DNA of 64,000 bases from Sclerodactyla briareus (GCA_026419785.1 JAODTK010002132.1:1-64000), one strand, 5' to 3'. Shown: positions 13,055 through 26,890, counted from the stretch's first letter. Notes: a model not told the origin generated them from the letters alone. Program-made: numbers and translations.

Positions 13055-13171
13055 CTAGTATATATATATATTCTATATATATATATATAGTATAAGATAT
13101 ATATTATATATATAATTATAATATTATATTATAATTATATATTATATATAATATATATATATATTATATAT
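13055..13171. repeat. (TA)n microsatellite, copy A
   Basis: About 115 bp of almost pure A/T alternation followed by T and G runs. The same structure lies at 23,895-24,030 in copy B. Confidence 0.9.
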
Positions 13172-13479
13172 ATTTTTTTGGGGGGGGGGGGTTGTGGCCT
13201 CAATACTCTGAACAGTATTAATCTCAGATAGAACATATGTTCAAGCAACGTATTGGGTTCTTTCACTTATGGGGCTATGGACGAAGAGATATGCAGTGAT
13301 TGAAATAGTTGGTGTTGCTAGTACAGCAAGACAGACAAGAATGCTCATTGGCATCAGGAACTCGATCACACCTCTATAGCATGAGCTGTTATGTGTACAT
13401 ACTGAAGCAATATTCGGAATATATACAGAACAACATTTCCAACATCCAGTCATTACCTGTTACCAACAAATCGACTCCG

Positions 13480-15400
13480 AGCACACACGGGACAACAACA
13501 CTTATACAACACAAAAGCCCGAGTTGTAGCCCCGAAGTCCGGTAGACAGCCCCGAGATGTCTGCTAATTTCGCTTTTGACCAGAACCACTGGTGACCTCA
13601 CCCACTCGGCGATGTTATTCTCGACACCCCTACTAAACAAACCTGATTCCTCCAAAATTCAACCAGTGTCCCTGAAATGTCTGTTAATGGATCAAGCCTC
13701 ATCTTCACTCACATACGCTCCATCCAATTAAACAGAAAACTCATTTCGGTTAGGTGTTCGAAAACAATCGCGGAGAATAAGTCGGCGTTGTCCCCCCCTT
13801 GCAACAGTCTTCTAGGCTGGTATCCCCGCATGTGGTTAAGCAATTGTCATGCGATGATCAAGGGTCCATGTCTACAATTCCAGCCAAGAAGATTTTTCCC
13901 CATGGTATACGGCCGGAGAGGCACAGCACGGGTTGTAGACTGTCTAATTGATCTATTTCGGATGCGAAGCAATTCACCAGACACGGATAGGCAATGGTCT
14001 CGAATCGGCGGTATCTTAATGTGGGGGGGGGGGGATCCAGCACTCGACAACTTGCGACACTGCTCCATCCTTTTAGTGAGCGTCTGGCGAAGAAGGGGCA
14101 AACAGGTAGATTTTTAAAGTCTTTGGATATCGACCGGGAAGGAATCAAACCCGGAAGGCACAACGCTCTACTCAAATGCCAACCACTCGGTACCCGATTG
14201 TTGCAGTACTAGCATAGTGATAGCGGAAAGCTCTGGGAAATACTTGCTATTCATTCATGATTCATGAGGCAGAATGACCCCCCCCCCCCACACACAGCGT
14301 CGGCTTCGTCGCAAGATAAAACTTAGCAGTTAGCCCAACGATTTATCTAGTGGTACGACTTGGCGAACTCCGCAAACAATCGTTCTCAGGTGGATGGGAG
14401 TCCAACATATAAAGCTTCCGAATTTTCTTATAAACACCCCATCTATTGATTTTGTTCTATGATGGGGAATTGACTTGGAAGGGCAATCGCTTGATAGAAA
14501 CGCTCCATAAAAACTTCTGATGCAAACGTCCTCGATAGCGAGGGGTGTTCTGGGTCAACAGAGAGCACTGTGTAGGTCCGCTATTCGTCTTGTACATTAA
14601 CAAACGACTGCTGATTGTGTGTCCCGGCTAGGTTCGCCTCTTGCTGACGACACCTTGTAAGAAAATGGCGCCCCTGACGACACAAGAAGCACGCCAGGTG
14701 ACGTGGGACTTGTCGGCCAAGTGGTCCAATTGATCCCAAAATTACCTTAGTTTTCAGGTCATCACTTGGACCCGTCAAGTCCACCCTACCTTGGTTATTT
14801 GGGACGGTTCTCCGGACTCCCATATGATTTTCTGACCAAGCCAGTAGTCCGCGTGGGCCTAACTTTATTCCAGGAATTTCAGAAGCCTTTAGTAATGTAA
14901 AGATACGGCCCGTCGTATATAAGTTTGAGGTCCCAGCAGGAATACGCCTCAGTCTGGTCTACATCACGTTCGGCGAACGAAAATAGAAAAGGCTCATATG
15001 GGCTGGTCGATTCGTCACAGCCGATCAGGCGGACTGATAGGATGAAGAAATTGCTCTCTGAAGTGGGACACACTCTCAGCTTGACACAGGAGAAAGTTTC
15101 GGATAAATTACTCGCCACAATATTCTCATGGCAAATTGGAAATTACATCAGTAGGTAAATGCTTACTTCCAACATATCTAAAAATAATAAGCCGTTCATG
15201 GCACTCATGCTATTCTAATCCCAAACACTCGGACATTCGGTCAAACACACAATCTCTCGAAACTTATTTGCAGTGTAGAAGCTGCGAAGGGCTTCTACTT
15301 CCCGCGGACCCCACTCCAATGAAACGACTCGCCCAAAGCCTTGCTGCTCTGAGAGAAGAGATGGAAAACCAAGAGGGAGACAACAATTGTGCTGCGAACC
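13480..15400 (+). mobile_element. Decayed LINE in block A (endonuclease end and reverse transcriptase), split by a SINE
   Basis: A remnant of the endonuclease C-terminus lies at about 13,595-13,750, recognised through copy B, where DHSIISSSIP is clear. The reverse transcriptase runs from about 14,400 to 15,370. It includes a degraded SGVPQ..VLGPL region near 14,540, the catalytic box as cttgctgacgacacc (LADDT) near 14,641, then EYASVWS near 14,940 and a C-terminal HKILMANWK-like and WN.LP-like tail. Order and spacing fit the Jockey/CR1-like groups of LINEs. Early palm segments are not recognised and the frame is broken repeatedly. A SINE in the opposite orientation (13,850-14,200) separates the two parts. 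Confidence 0.7.
13850..14200 (-). mobile_element. tRNA-derived SINE in block A, minus strand
   Basis: The reverse complement carries an A-box-like region (gagtagagcg) and a B box (cgggtttgattcc) near 14,195-14,130, followed by the same body as the SINE at 5,655 (agactttaaaaatctacctg, then ggatggagcag, taagataccgcc and ttcgcatcc). It is inserted between the endonuclease and reverse transcriptase remnants of the LINE. Confidence 0.7.
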
Positions 15401-15674
15401 CCACTCATCCTCCATTAAATGTCTATCGGGTGCTTGGAGACAATTGAGAAGTCATACAAGACCACATATCCGACTGGCGGTAGATCAGACGCATCCATTC
15501 TGGGACAGGCCATACCAACAGAACAAGGAGTTGGAATGGAACCAAAGCTTCCAAATTCACCGCCTCGAATGTGAATCCCCCGGGTTTTATTAGCCTCGAA
15601 ATTTTACTATAAACTATACTCCCCAATTACAGTCTAGCAACCTCAGGTGTTCGTGGAATTATGTTGTTGGCAAC

Positions 15675-15870
15675 GCCGGTGTCTTCGCCCACCGCCACCG
15701 CGGTCCGCTGCAGAAAAGTTAGGCGTCAGCGCAATAATTCTTTAAACGCTCCATTACGATTGGTATGAAACATGCTAATAGTGCGCCCGAGTAAATTTTG
15801 GGTTCGAGTCGAATTGGGCATCCTACAGTTTGCTGCCCTCTATTAGGCACAGCTGTTTCAAAATACCAGA
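15675..15870. repeat. CCG-rich dispersed repeat, block A
   Basis: A run of imperfect CCG/CCACCG triplets is followed by gttaggcgtcagcgcaataa, ttctttaaacgctccatta and a ttgctgccctctat end. The same order occurs at 26,690-26,890 (block B) and, diverged, at 52,375-52,590 outside the blocks, which marks it as an independent repeat family. Confidence 0.6.
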
Positions 15871-18800
15871 CATTAGTCCGATTCACCAAAAATTGGTGGG
15901 GACAAAAATGTCACCGGAGGAAAAAATTCGTGGCGTCTTGGATTTTTTTCAATTGACGGTATTTGAACGAACGTGGAGGAATGTGGACTACAGTTGGTTC
16001 GAGAATAACAAGTAGGTCATTTCAACGCCACCGGAGGTTAAATGGACGTGATATAATGGTGTTTTCTGTGAAGAGGTCCACAAAAATATTTCGCGGGGAT
16101 TTACAGTCGGGCAGTAACTGTCTGCCCAAATTGTCTAGAAATCTAGAACCAACCGAGCTGTTAGCAATCAAGCATCGCCGCACGTTGGGTGCGTGCTGCA
16201 GGTGCGGTGGGCGAGGTCTTCTTCGCTTCAGGTTCCACCCTGTGATGCAATAGACTTCCGGGGGAAGGACTCTCTTAAGGTTTTGGGGATATTTCGCAAT
16301 AAGTGTCGTACCAGGCTTGGGGGTTTCACGTTAACATGGGAACTTCGCTCCTCCAGTGCGGAGAAAGTGGTTGGGTCCCTGGAGTTCACTGATCGTCCTT
16401 TCGAGGGTACGAACATGCGGTCCCAGGGCAGTTGGGATTGGTTATATACCGTCGATATCATATGCGCACAAGTCCGAGAAGGCGAGCTATCACCCGTGCT
16501 CACCACGATCATACGGCCAGGGTTCGTGAGGCCTTCGTTGGCTCCTTAAACCCGTAGATAGAGAATCAAATCAAAATCAGATTAGGCATGTATTCCAGGC
16601 CTCATAACTGGAAGGACATAAGGGCGGATCCAGGCCTTTCAAAAGGGAGGGGTCCAACTTGGCTCCCAGCAAACATGGCACAGTCCAACGTTACCCCACC
16701 CTACCGCCACGACGTCTGTTCTAGTTTTCATTCACTTTTTATCAAATTTTCTCCGACTGGCCTTTGAAAAACATCTCCCCGAGTAACCGATTTGAAGACA
16801 TCCGAACCTCACCCCACCATCTTCACCAAACTTGGATTCAATTTCCTCAATTTTGTTGTTGTTCAGTCTTCGTATAGAAAAATGTTGGCATTATACTAAG
16901 GTGGGAAGATAGCCCGTCGTGGGCAGAAGGAATTCGCGAGGTCCGTACGTGTTTGCGAATACCCACTCAGACTCCATGGTCTGGGACGGGTGAGGGCTCC
17001 CGATGGGGTGAATTGCATGAGCGTCTATATGGGGGGGTGGGGGGGGTCACCTCAATAATTTGGTTGACAGGAACGCAGGGCATTTCGTACTACTTCGCAC
17101 ACATCAACTCTCCGTGCCAAGTATGAACTCTCTTATCGGTTCGTTCATGTTCAGGGGCCGGGACTCCATAACGTTTGTTTTCTGCGTTCTGCTGCACTAT
17201 TTTAGACTGACCAAGGAAGAAGGTAGCCTGCTAAACCGACGATATGGAGAAGCTGTTTCCTAAAGAGATGGGGGTCTATCGCCTTATTTGGTAATATAAT
17301 CAAGTCGGTTCGGTTCGTTTTTGTCGAGTATTAAATTCAATATATCGGTGTTGCAGGATTCGTTTGACGACTTCCCTCCAAAATTTTTGTGGTAGTTGTG
17401 CTTCAATTTACGACTTACTAGAGGTTGAGCGTAGATGTTCAGTGTAGATTCAGTAGCCGGACACAGGTGGATGGGAGAAACCCTGAATAGATCCGCGAAA
17501 AATGTTCCATTATGATGTCATGCATATCTTACAGAAGACATTCAATAACCTTCTACAACACGGGAAATGAGAATTTATCGAAAAGAGCATTTGAAGCCTA
17601 AAATTGATCGGAGCCACTGTTTCGGCTATCCGCAGGGCGATTGCGCTGTTGGTATCGCCGAGGACGTTCGGAAAAATATATCCTTCAAAGGGGAATTAGA
17701 AAAGAATATCCATCCAACGTAGCAAAACTAGGTTGGAGGTGTATAAAACAATCCAAATCAGAATCAATAGGGTAATTTTCAGCAGGCTATGCCGTCCCCT
17801 AAATTAGGAAAAGAGAGATCTCCGATTGTGTAATCAACGGTTGACGTTGCACGCCCAATAGTCCTGTCCATGACTGAATTCGACAGCGAGCGGAACGAAA
17901 GTCGGCCAGAGGCGTTGTTTAGGCAAATCACTGATGGGGTAAGGGTTAATCCTGCACATAGAGTGAATGAGGCTGATACGAGGTGTGAACAAAAGTAAAC
18001 GTATGTTCAGTTTCAACAGGCTAGAAGAGAAGAGGGCCTATGTGGTAAAATAAACAGGTCATAAACTACTAGTGTACATCGCAACTTACTATGTGGCCGG
18101 AAGGTTTTGAACAAACTACATTGCTATGTGAACGTCGTAATATCGGAAAATACCGATCTGGAATCGTATGATAAATTGTTCAGATCAAGGAAAAATAGAA
18201 CTTTTTTGATTAATCAAAATGTACGGAGGGGCTATCATACAGAGGGGGGGGTTGAGGCAAAAAGTGAATTACCCTACATCAATTGGCAGGGGTTCAGCGT
18301 CATGGAAAGATGGCTGGTATTGTTCGGCCTGAACACCGATTATCGTTGTTGTAGTGTGATGCCCTGTATTGTGGCTCACGAGCTTCTTCATACTTCAAAC
18401 TCATTTGACCTTAGGGACCTGAGTAGGGGACCTCAAAGCGATAGGGTTCTTTTTCATTTATTTAAATGTACAGGAATAATCTAATTGAACTGAATAGGTG
18501 CTTGTGTTCGTCAGATAGTGCTCACAAGGAGTGTCACATAACACACGCCCCCACACACATACATCGCAAGACTGCATAGAATTGACTTCTGTTACGACCA
18601 CGCATGGAATCGCCGGTCGCCGGGGTTTCGATTCTGCTAGAGAGTGTACTCCATACGTCGTTTCTGAACTCTATATATGAAAATGCACACCCAATTTTTT
18701 TTGGGGAAATTCCTGGGATATGAGTTGTTGTTGTCGTTCCTTGTAATGAAAATACGCGTTCTGTCACCTCTGACCTGTCAATCGCAGATGAATTCGCGAT

Positions 18801-19503
18801 CGAGCTTCATGTAGGTCTAGCGCAAATCATCCTGCATAATGGGGGAAAACAGAACCGGAAATGGTCAGCTGACATCGCTTCAAAGGCCACTAGCAATCCA
18901 CAAAAGAGAAAACCCTCCATCGCAAATAAATAGCTACACAATCAAGATCACTTGAGTTAATCCGCGACGGAATAACCTGTGAGGTATATTGACCTTTGTA
19001 CCCCCGCTTCCAGCGGTGCAATTACTCTGACGTAAAACCTTCAAGCCGGAAACCGTCGCAATTGCTGGCCAATTACTGTGCTGCAATACAATTTCCTCTC
19101 TGAGTTCATAATAACGAAACTGTTTGCTTCACCGTACCAGCACACTCTACCGTGACTGTGACCATGGGGCGACGCTTCGGGTACGATAGCCTCAACTGTA
19201 CAACCAGGACGGTACTGAAAGTGTACCAGGGATCAAATTCAACGTCTGTGAACACATGCTTAATTCTAATCAGTGGTCGGATTTCCTGGACTGAGTCAAC
19301 CGCCGAGGGCAAGCCATGTCTGCAACTACGGATACCCTTAATAACGAACCACAGTTGTTCGAATGATGTAAAGCTGGAGGCGGGCAACTCTATCTAAGAG
19401 TTGCGGAAGATGTATAATTGTAGGGAACTGGACGTGCTTCGTGTTAATTCTTTCAGCTCGGAGAGCAGCTCTACAAGTCATCATGTCTCCGTTCGTTCGT
19501 CGA

Positions 19504-19590
19504 GGCGGCGCAAGCGGGGGTGGGGGGGGGGTGCGGGTGAGGGGGGGGGAGGGGTGGGGACGCGTCCCCCACAAAATTGAAGTGGGGGGA
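19504..19590. repeat. G-rich low-complexity tract in copy B
   Basis: Counterpart of the tract at 8,820-8,900, after the same ggcggcgcaagc motif, with different G-run lengths. Confidence 0.8.
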
Positions 19591-21014
19591 ACCGTCCCCC
19601 CTAAAATTTTCAACCAAGAAAATTTTAAAAAATTAACACCAACAATCGACAATTCAGCTATCAGTATCGATCAGGGAACATGCCATGGAATGTGACAATA
19701 GATTAAACAGGCCTAAATAAATGTGAACCTAGTTCCTTTCTACAACAGTCTACGTTCAACAATGTTGTCGTACCGGACCCGTTGCCGCCTGGTCTCGATA
19801 ATTCGCAGCTTTTAGCGAAATCTGTAATCGAATGGGGAATATTTACCTCCGTGTAGTGAAATGTGAGAAACAACTAAAGGGTACAGTGTTATCACTGTAC
19901 CGAACCATATTGTCCTCCGATCGAACATTCGAACATAATTACAGTTGTCAGTCACCTAGTAAGTAAGGTGAGTAAATCACTCCAAATAACATGTGTAATT
20001 GATTAAAATAGAAAAGTGATGCTTGGATTTTTGTTCAGCTGCTATGAGTGGACATGAAGAAAGAAATACCCCAAATGACATTGTCGTCCCCTGTGAAGGA
20101 CTTTCCATGTACTATCTTGCAGTATTGGCTTTAGGTGTTACGTTACGTTTCAAATAAAAAAAAAAACACCAAAACAGATGATTTAGGTAATCATAACTGT
20201 ATAACTGTAAATGCTATAAATTGCTAACAAAGTGCGATACAACAATAAAATATCTTGAAACCATTTGACTCCCTTCTTGTTTGTTAAAAAACTTCATCAC
20301 CAAGTGAACAAAGGATGTTACGTACGTTTCAAAGACGCCGATTTGTCCCACTTGTGGTGATTTTAAAAGAACGTAATAATGTTTCATGGGTCATTTAGAG
20401 TTGGTCAAGTATTGTAAAATGCGAGGAACACACCAAAAGGTTGAACAGTTTTAATCGTCCAGTGTTGGTTTTGTCCATCACGGCGAAGTCGACCTAAACC
20501 CAACAGGCGCAAGTTGATACGCCTAACCACTGACCACAATGGGATGGCCAAACTGAGGGAGGGAAAGGGGCTATCTGGAGGTGAGCATCATAATTAAAAC
20601 TCAGTCTCGTCATGGCATGGAAATTCCCGTAATGCGAAAGAAGTCGATTTTCTTAGATGGAGGGGGGGGGGGCGAGGGTGCGAAGGTTGTGATATCGCTT
20701 TCCCCGGGCTTCCCTCAGCGGGAATTTGTGTCTCCAAACCCATCTGATATGCATTATCATTTTTTAATACCATGCCAGTTAGTATAACTTACGATTTGCA
20801 GACATGACCCAGTTTTATGACGGGTACATATAGTCACAACGCCAGGAGGAAAGTGCCGTTTCCGGCCCCATCCGGGAGGTTGTATACAACCCACATTGTT
20901 CATTACACAACTCCGCGCCAACCAATGATGCGCTTCGCTTAGATAGTAAACGCACGTTGCAATTCATCGAAAGTTCGATCTGCGTACCACCTACATTTTG
21001 TAGGCTTCCGCACG

Positions 21015-21115
21015 ACATGTAGTCCGTCCGTTCGTTCGTCCGTCCGTCCGTCAGTCGCCGTTATTCGTTCGTTAGTTCGTCGTTCGTTCGTACGATCCGT
21101 TCGTCACGTTCATTC
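21015..21115. repeat. GTCC/GTTC tetranucleotide tract, copy B
   Basis: Imperfect tandem gtcc/gttc units, homologous in position to the tract in block A. Confidence 0.85.
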
Positions 21116-23894
21116 ATAAATGCGATCTGTGAATGAGCAGGGCGTTACAATTAAAGTTTTTTTTAAAAACATTTTTTCAATGCGCAGGGCTTAAAGGTAT
21201 ATAGCGGGTGTATTGAATTGATGGTTGGAGGTAAAATGCTTTGGGGTGAGTTTTGAGAGACACCATAGCAAATATTAGGCCATTGTGGTAGACATGTTGA
21301 AAGTCAGTAATTGTGAAAATATTAGTTAGCTATAGAAAATGGGAGAAATGGCCAAGATTCCAGGTTCATATTAGTCAAATTATGTGAACATTTTGAGTTG
21401 AACTAAAAATTGTAATACTGGCCTCAGTGGCCAAAATGCTGCAGGGTCATTCAGAGATCCAAATGAATAATATCACTTCTAAAAATGTCTAGTTCTGTAA
21501 TAGTTGGGAACTAAATTTTAGTAAAATTCCTCGGACCTGTTTATAGCATTATGGTATTTGCCCACAGTTATACCAAACGTTTACGGCGGCGCTTGTTTTT
21601 ATGGGCGCAAGACGGGGCAATGGCCTTAAAACCTATGACGAGGGCCTGCTTAGAAAAACATTGAAAGACTATGAAAGAGTAGGGAGAGACGTCTAGCCTT
21701 GTTTGTTCTAGACTGCCAAAGGCAAGAGGTTTGACGAAGAACTTTGATGAAGAATGCGAAACAGAGAGGGCTGAGGAGTGCAACAGTAATATCGGTTGCA
21801 TGCTGCTTTGTCAGCCGAGTACCCAGGATGGATGACAGGGTGGGGGCCATATATATTCTCACCTCGGAGGAGCAGCAAGTCCAATATGCAGGTGGATAGA
21901 AAACTTTTTAAATGAGAGAACAGGCAATCTAGAGAACGCTCTTGTGTTATAGGCTATGTTGTTATGTTATATTCATTGTGGCGAAGAGAGATAGGTGGGA
22001 TCAGAAGGAGGGGGCAGGGGGTATAAATTTCTTTTTACCTAGGACGTTGGAAGTTAAGGGATTTTCAGGAATTCGCAAGGCGTTCAACCAGGGTATGGTT
22101 TAGCAACCCGACTAGGCATATAATACCAGGAGAACCGGGTGTCACCCTCTCATTGTTTCGTGGAAGTGAGGACTACTTTCGATTTCAAAGTGTCAATTCT
22201 ATGTCACATGGACTCGGAATGGAATAATAAGCTGGAATGGTGTTTACGCATTGTGGATCAGGCAGGGGGGGTGTGCGGTACGGGGGAAGCAATGGGTACG
22301 GGAGAAGCATGGGTACGGGAAGGAGAGAGGAAGGAACTTTACCCTCACCCTACTAGGGGGATGTCCAGATTTCGCTCACTTGTCCTGGCATGCATTTAAG
22401 TAGTCATATGTCGCAACGTAGTTCGAGTGGACTTAGAGCCTAGTTAACTTTTGCTTTCTGTCTTTATATGGGCAACGATATAAATGATCCCCCAAACCCA
22501 TTAACGGTACACAGTTAGAATCCATTGAAACGTGCTCTCTATGTTAATATACGAAAAATAACATTCTTCTCGGGATACCCCCGTCAACTAATCACGTAAG
22601 CAATTGTGATCGTTTTAAAACTCTGCACAACTTTGCGTTCTGCATTTACACAACACAGGCAATATCGAATTGTAATCAACATCTCAATACTTCCCTGTAT
22701 TTGTGTTTCGATGGAGTGCCACTGAATGGACTAAATTCTTTCCTTAGCTTGTTAATGCACTCCGTGGGTATTTAGTTTCACTACTTGCGATGAAGGAAGG
22801 AAACAGAGGTAAATGTGTTATTGTTTGTAGGGGGACCCCTTCCTGCAATCGCTCGAAGGTTGGTTTGTTAAGTATGCTAGGAGTGTTACCCAAATTTTGA
22901 AATGAGGAGGGGATTTTACCGTGAGAAAAATCACAAGATCAAGTCAAGTACAGAGGAAAATAAGTTCCTATCGGGCGGAAATGTAATGATGCAGGATTTG
23001 CAAATTCGTGTCGATAGTCATGTGGAACATGTCTTGGGATTTTTGTTCGTTCCTAATTAGGTCCACAGGAAGAAATCTAAAATCAAGACCACGGTCACTC
23101 GCAGTGTAGTGATGTCACGAAGGTACACCTGCAATACAAGATCCAGGCAAAACATGCACTTCTGCAAACCCTGTAACAAAGTATAGTAAGGTTGAGTTTT
23201 GCAATTAAATGTTACCACTTGTCTACTGAAATATAAAAGACGATCACATTATTCAAAAAAAAAAAATTTTATTTATGGTATCTTTCGATATGTGCGAAAT
23301 GGCAGACCTTAAGGTGTATGGTCTGACGGTGGCCTTCGCATGTCCCGCCCTGTGTCGTCATGGCATGCATTCGCCTCTAGTCCAATCGATCAGGGAGAAT
23401 ATTAAAATAAATGCTCAACTCGCTAGAATCTTCAAAATTTCTGGGTGACTGAGGAGTTTTGCAAGTCCCTATTCACCTACTGGAAATTTGTTTCCTGACC
23501 CTGCTATTTTTTTTTCACGGAGGTAAAAAAGAAACACATATATAATAGCAAAATTAATGCGCGCTGAAAAAATCACGAGCGACGTATATTACAGCGATCA
23601 CGCAAACGGTCCGAGAGTAAGTGGATAAATAAAGGCTCAATACCCATCACACAGTCTGACACACCGACTGGGAGCATTAATCGATTTTGCTTTTGCGAGA
23701 CGAGAGAGTGCTTAAAGTTGTGTGCCCAGTGGACATAGTTCATTGCACTTTGCGTGACCTCTTATAACTTGATTTCATTTCGTTAGACGCTGAGAGGGAC
23801 ACCGGTGTGTCACGAAATATACTATTGTAACTATTCACTGGTGTGTGTGGCTTCTTCACTGTCACCGGGGGTGGTTACTGCCTAGTATCTTGTT

Positions 23895-23935
<41 letters not shown>

Positions 23936-23980
23936 AATAGTATTATACTATATAGATATATATATATTATATAATATATC

Positions 23981-24019
<39 letters not shown>

Positions 24020-24030
24020 TATATATATTT
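23895..24030. repeat. (TA)n microsatellite, copy B
   Basis: Counterpart of the copy A microsatellite, somewhat longer. It generates a spurious isoleucine/tyrosine-rich open frame. Confidence 0.9.
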
Positions 24031-24349
24031 TTTTTTGGGATAGTATTGAGGGTTGTAGTGCCTCCAATACTCTAACAGTATTAATCGTTCAGATAGAAAC
24101 CTGTTCAAGCAATTCGTTATTGGGTTCCTTTCACTTATTGGGCATTGCGAGAAAGAGAATGCAGTGATTGACGACCACTAGTTGGTGATTGCTTAGTACC
24201 AGACAAGACAAGACAAGAATGCTCATTGCATCATGAACCTGATCACAACCTCTAATAGCATGATGCTTATATGTTTACATACCTGCAGCCAAATATTCGG
24301 AATATATTACAGAACAACATTCTCCAACCTCCAAGTCATTTACCTGTTA

Positions 24350-26400
24350 ACCCAACAATCCGAACATCCGAGACCACACCGGACAACACCCTTCTCAACA
24401 CACACCCAGAGTTGGTTATGCCCGAAGTCCTGTAGCAATCCCTCGAATGGTATGCTAATTTCGCTTTTGACCATTCACCACATGGTGACCTCCCCACCCA
24501 CTCGGCCGATTGTTATTTCGACCCCCTCCTCACTAACAAACCTGATTCCATCCACAATATTCAACATTGGTCCTGAAATTAGTTCGGTTAATGATCACAG
24601 CATCATCTCATCCTCAATCCCCATGCTCCATTCCAATAAACAGAAAACCTCATTTCGGTTCGGTTTGGTTCGAACAATCGCGATGAATAGTCCCGGGCGT
24701 TCGTCCCCCCCCTTTTCAACAGTCTTTCTATCGGTATCTTCCCCGACTGTGCGTAAAAGACTGTCAGGCGAATCAACGGTTCCATTCGTCTACATCCAGC
24801 CAAGAAGATTGTTCCCCATGGGTATCCTTGCCGAGCAGAGGCCCCTCACGGGTGTAGACCTTGCTCTTGTTGCCATCTATTGTCGGCTGCGAAGCCATCA
24901 CCATATACCCGGAATATGGCAATGTTCATTGGCGGTATCTTAATGTGGGGTGGGGTAATCACACGCACTCGACAACTTGCCGACCCCTGCTCCAATCCCT
25001 TTTGCTGAGCGGCGGTCTGGCGAGAATGCAACAGGTATATTTTTTAAAGTCTTGGTATGCTCGACCGGGAATCAACCCCGGAAGGCCACGACCACGCTCT
25101 ACCAATGTGCCAAACCCTCGGTAATTCCCGGATTGTTGCAGTTACTACAAGTGGATAGTGGAACTCCCTTTCTTGGAACCTATCCTTGCTATTCATTCAT
25201 GATTACCGAGGCCAGAATGTGGCCCCCGAGCCCCCCCCCCCCCCACCCCAGTGTTCGGCTTTCGTCAGCAAGCTAAACTTAGCAGTTAGCCAACTACTTC
25301 TCACGTGTAACGACTATGGCGAACTCCGCCAACAATCGTTCTCAGGTGGATGGGATCCAACCATATAAAGCTTCCGAATTTTCTTATAAACACCCCATCT
25401 ATGATTTTGTTTTTCTATGATCTGGGGAATTGACTTGGAAGTGCAATTCGCTTTTGTTTTGAACGCCTCCCATAAAACTTCATTGATGCAAAACTGTCCC
25501 TCTAATAGCGAGGTGTTGTCTGGGGTTCCACAGAGCACTGTGTTAGGTCCGCTATTCTTTCTTTGTTCATTAACGACTTTGCCTGGATTTGTGGTGTCCT
25601 CTAGGGTTCGGCCTCTTTGCTGACGACCCCTGTCAGCACAAAATAGCTCCCCTGACGACACAAGAAGTCCACTCCAGGCTGAACTTGGACTCGTCGGCAG
25701 TGGTCCAATTGATCCCCACAAATTTCCCTTTAGTTCTTCAGTCATCACTTTGACCCGTCAATTCCACCTTACCTTGGTGTTATTTGGGACGGTTATCCTG
25801 GACTCCCCATATTGATTTTCTGACAGCCAGAGCTTACGAGGTGGCCTAACTATTTCCAGGAATTTTCGAAGTTTCTTAGTAATTTTAAAGATACGGCGTA
25901 ATAATGTTTATTACGTCCCCCAGCTGGAATACGCCTCCCATGTCTGGTCTACATTCACTGTCATCGCGTAGAAATTAGGAAAGGCCTCAATTATGGGAGC
26001 TGGTAGATCGTCAGCAGGCCGCGTCCAGCGGACTGATATAAATTATGAAATCTGTCTTCTCTGAAGTGGGACACTCTTCATCCTCTTGAAACACCGGACA
26101 TTTTTTTTCGATATTCATGCACCCGCCACAAGATTCTTCATGGCAAGTTGGAAATTCACACTCAGTAGGGAAATGCACTTCCAACATTCCTAACATAATA
26201 TCCTGTTCGCACTCAGTGCTATTCTCATCCCCCACACTAGTGACACAGTCGTTCACACACACAATCTCTCGAACTTATTTTGCCGTGTAGAAGCTGCAAG
26301 GGCTCTACTTCCCGAGACCCTAGCCAAATGAAACGCTCGCCCAAGCATTGCTGCTCTGAGAGTGAGAATAACCTAAGAGGGGAGACAACACAATTTTTGC
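24350..26400 (+). mobile_element. Decayed LINE in block B (endonuclease end and reverse transcriptase), split by a SINE
   Basis: At 24,500-24,660 the plus strand encodes LTNKPDSIHNI (across frames) and DHSIISSSIP, the usual end of an APE-type LINE endonuclease. From about 25,470 follows EVLSGVPQSTVLGPLFF, then FINDLPGF, then the catalytic box as tttgctgacgacc (FADD) near 25,615, LQADLDSL, QLEYASHVWSTFT near 25,920 and a GKLEI...WN.LP-type C-terminus to about 26,330. This is the clearer of the two block copies. Reverse transcriptase segments N-terminal to the SGVPQ motif are missing or unrecognisable, and frames shift often. A minus-strand SINE at 24,780-25,130 lies between the two domains. 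Clade (Jockey/CR1-like) is tentative. Confidence 0.8.
24780..25130 (-). mobile_element. tRNA-derived SINE in block B, minus strand
   Basis: On the reverse strand the tRNA head reads tttggcacattggtagagcg (A box) and cggggttgattcccgg (B box). The body shares, in the same order, the segments of the plus-strand SINE at 5,655-5,990, including gctcagcaaaagggattgga and gataccgccaatgaac. The same insertion is present in block A, so it happened before the block was duplicated. Confidence 0.75.
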
Positions 26401-26689
26401 TTCTGAACACCAACATCCTCCATTAAATGTCCTATCGGTCCTTGGAGTACATTGATGAAGATCAACCAATTACCACCTCATCCGACTGCGATTAAAGAAA
26501 ATCAGACGATCCATCTGGGACAGGCCATACCAACAGACCAATGAGTTTGGAATGGAACTAATTCTTCCCAATTCACCGCTCAAAGTTGAATCCCCCGGGG
26601 TTTATTCGCCTCTGAAATTTACTATAACTATACTTTCTCCATTACTTCTAGCACTTAGGTGTTCGTGATATTATGTTTTGGGCACCGCC

Positions 26690-26890
26690 GTGCTTCGCCA
26701 CCGCCACCGCCGTTTCCGCTGCAGAAAACTTTAGGCTTCAGCGCAATAATTCTTTAACGCTCCATCCGATTGATATGAAACATGCTACTTATGTGCGCCC
26801 TAGTAAAATTTTTTGGTCGATTCGAAATTGGCACTACTACATGTTTGCTGCCCTCTATTCTGCAAGTCTGTATTCAAAAATACAGACATA
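26690..26890. repeat. CCG-rich dispersed repeat, block B
   Basis: Counterpart of the block A copy: imperfect CCG triplets, then ttaggcttcagcgcaataat and the tttgctgccctctattctg end. Confidence 0.6.

Larger units (their letters stand above)
6451..17083. repeat. Large tandem block, copy A (about 10.6 kb)
   Basis: This copy aligns end to end, with many small indels, to 17,084-28,114. Shared landmarks in the same order are: acatcaactctccgtgccaa (6,468 and 17,100), cagaagacattcaataa (6,862 and 17,532), the G-rich ggcggcgcaagc tract (8,820 and 19,504), a GTCC/GTTC tract (about 10,270 and 21,020), a TA microsatellite (about 13,060 and 23,895), a SINE, LINE reverse transcriptase, and a CCG-rich repeat (about 15,690 and 26,695). 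Its last bases (cctcaataat...ggttgacaggaacgcagg) run straight into the first bases of copy B, so the two are head to tail. No intact gene was found inside. Apart from the LINE, SINE and simple repeats, its content is unknown. Confidence 0.9.

Noticed and set aside
24233-24943. A 236-codon open frame, the longest in the window
   Set aside because: It runs from an unrelated upstream stretch through the LINE endonuclease remnant into a SINE in antisense, so it is not one gene.
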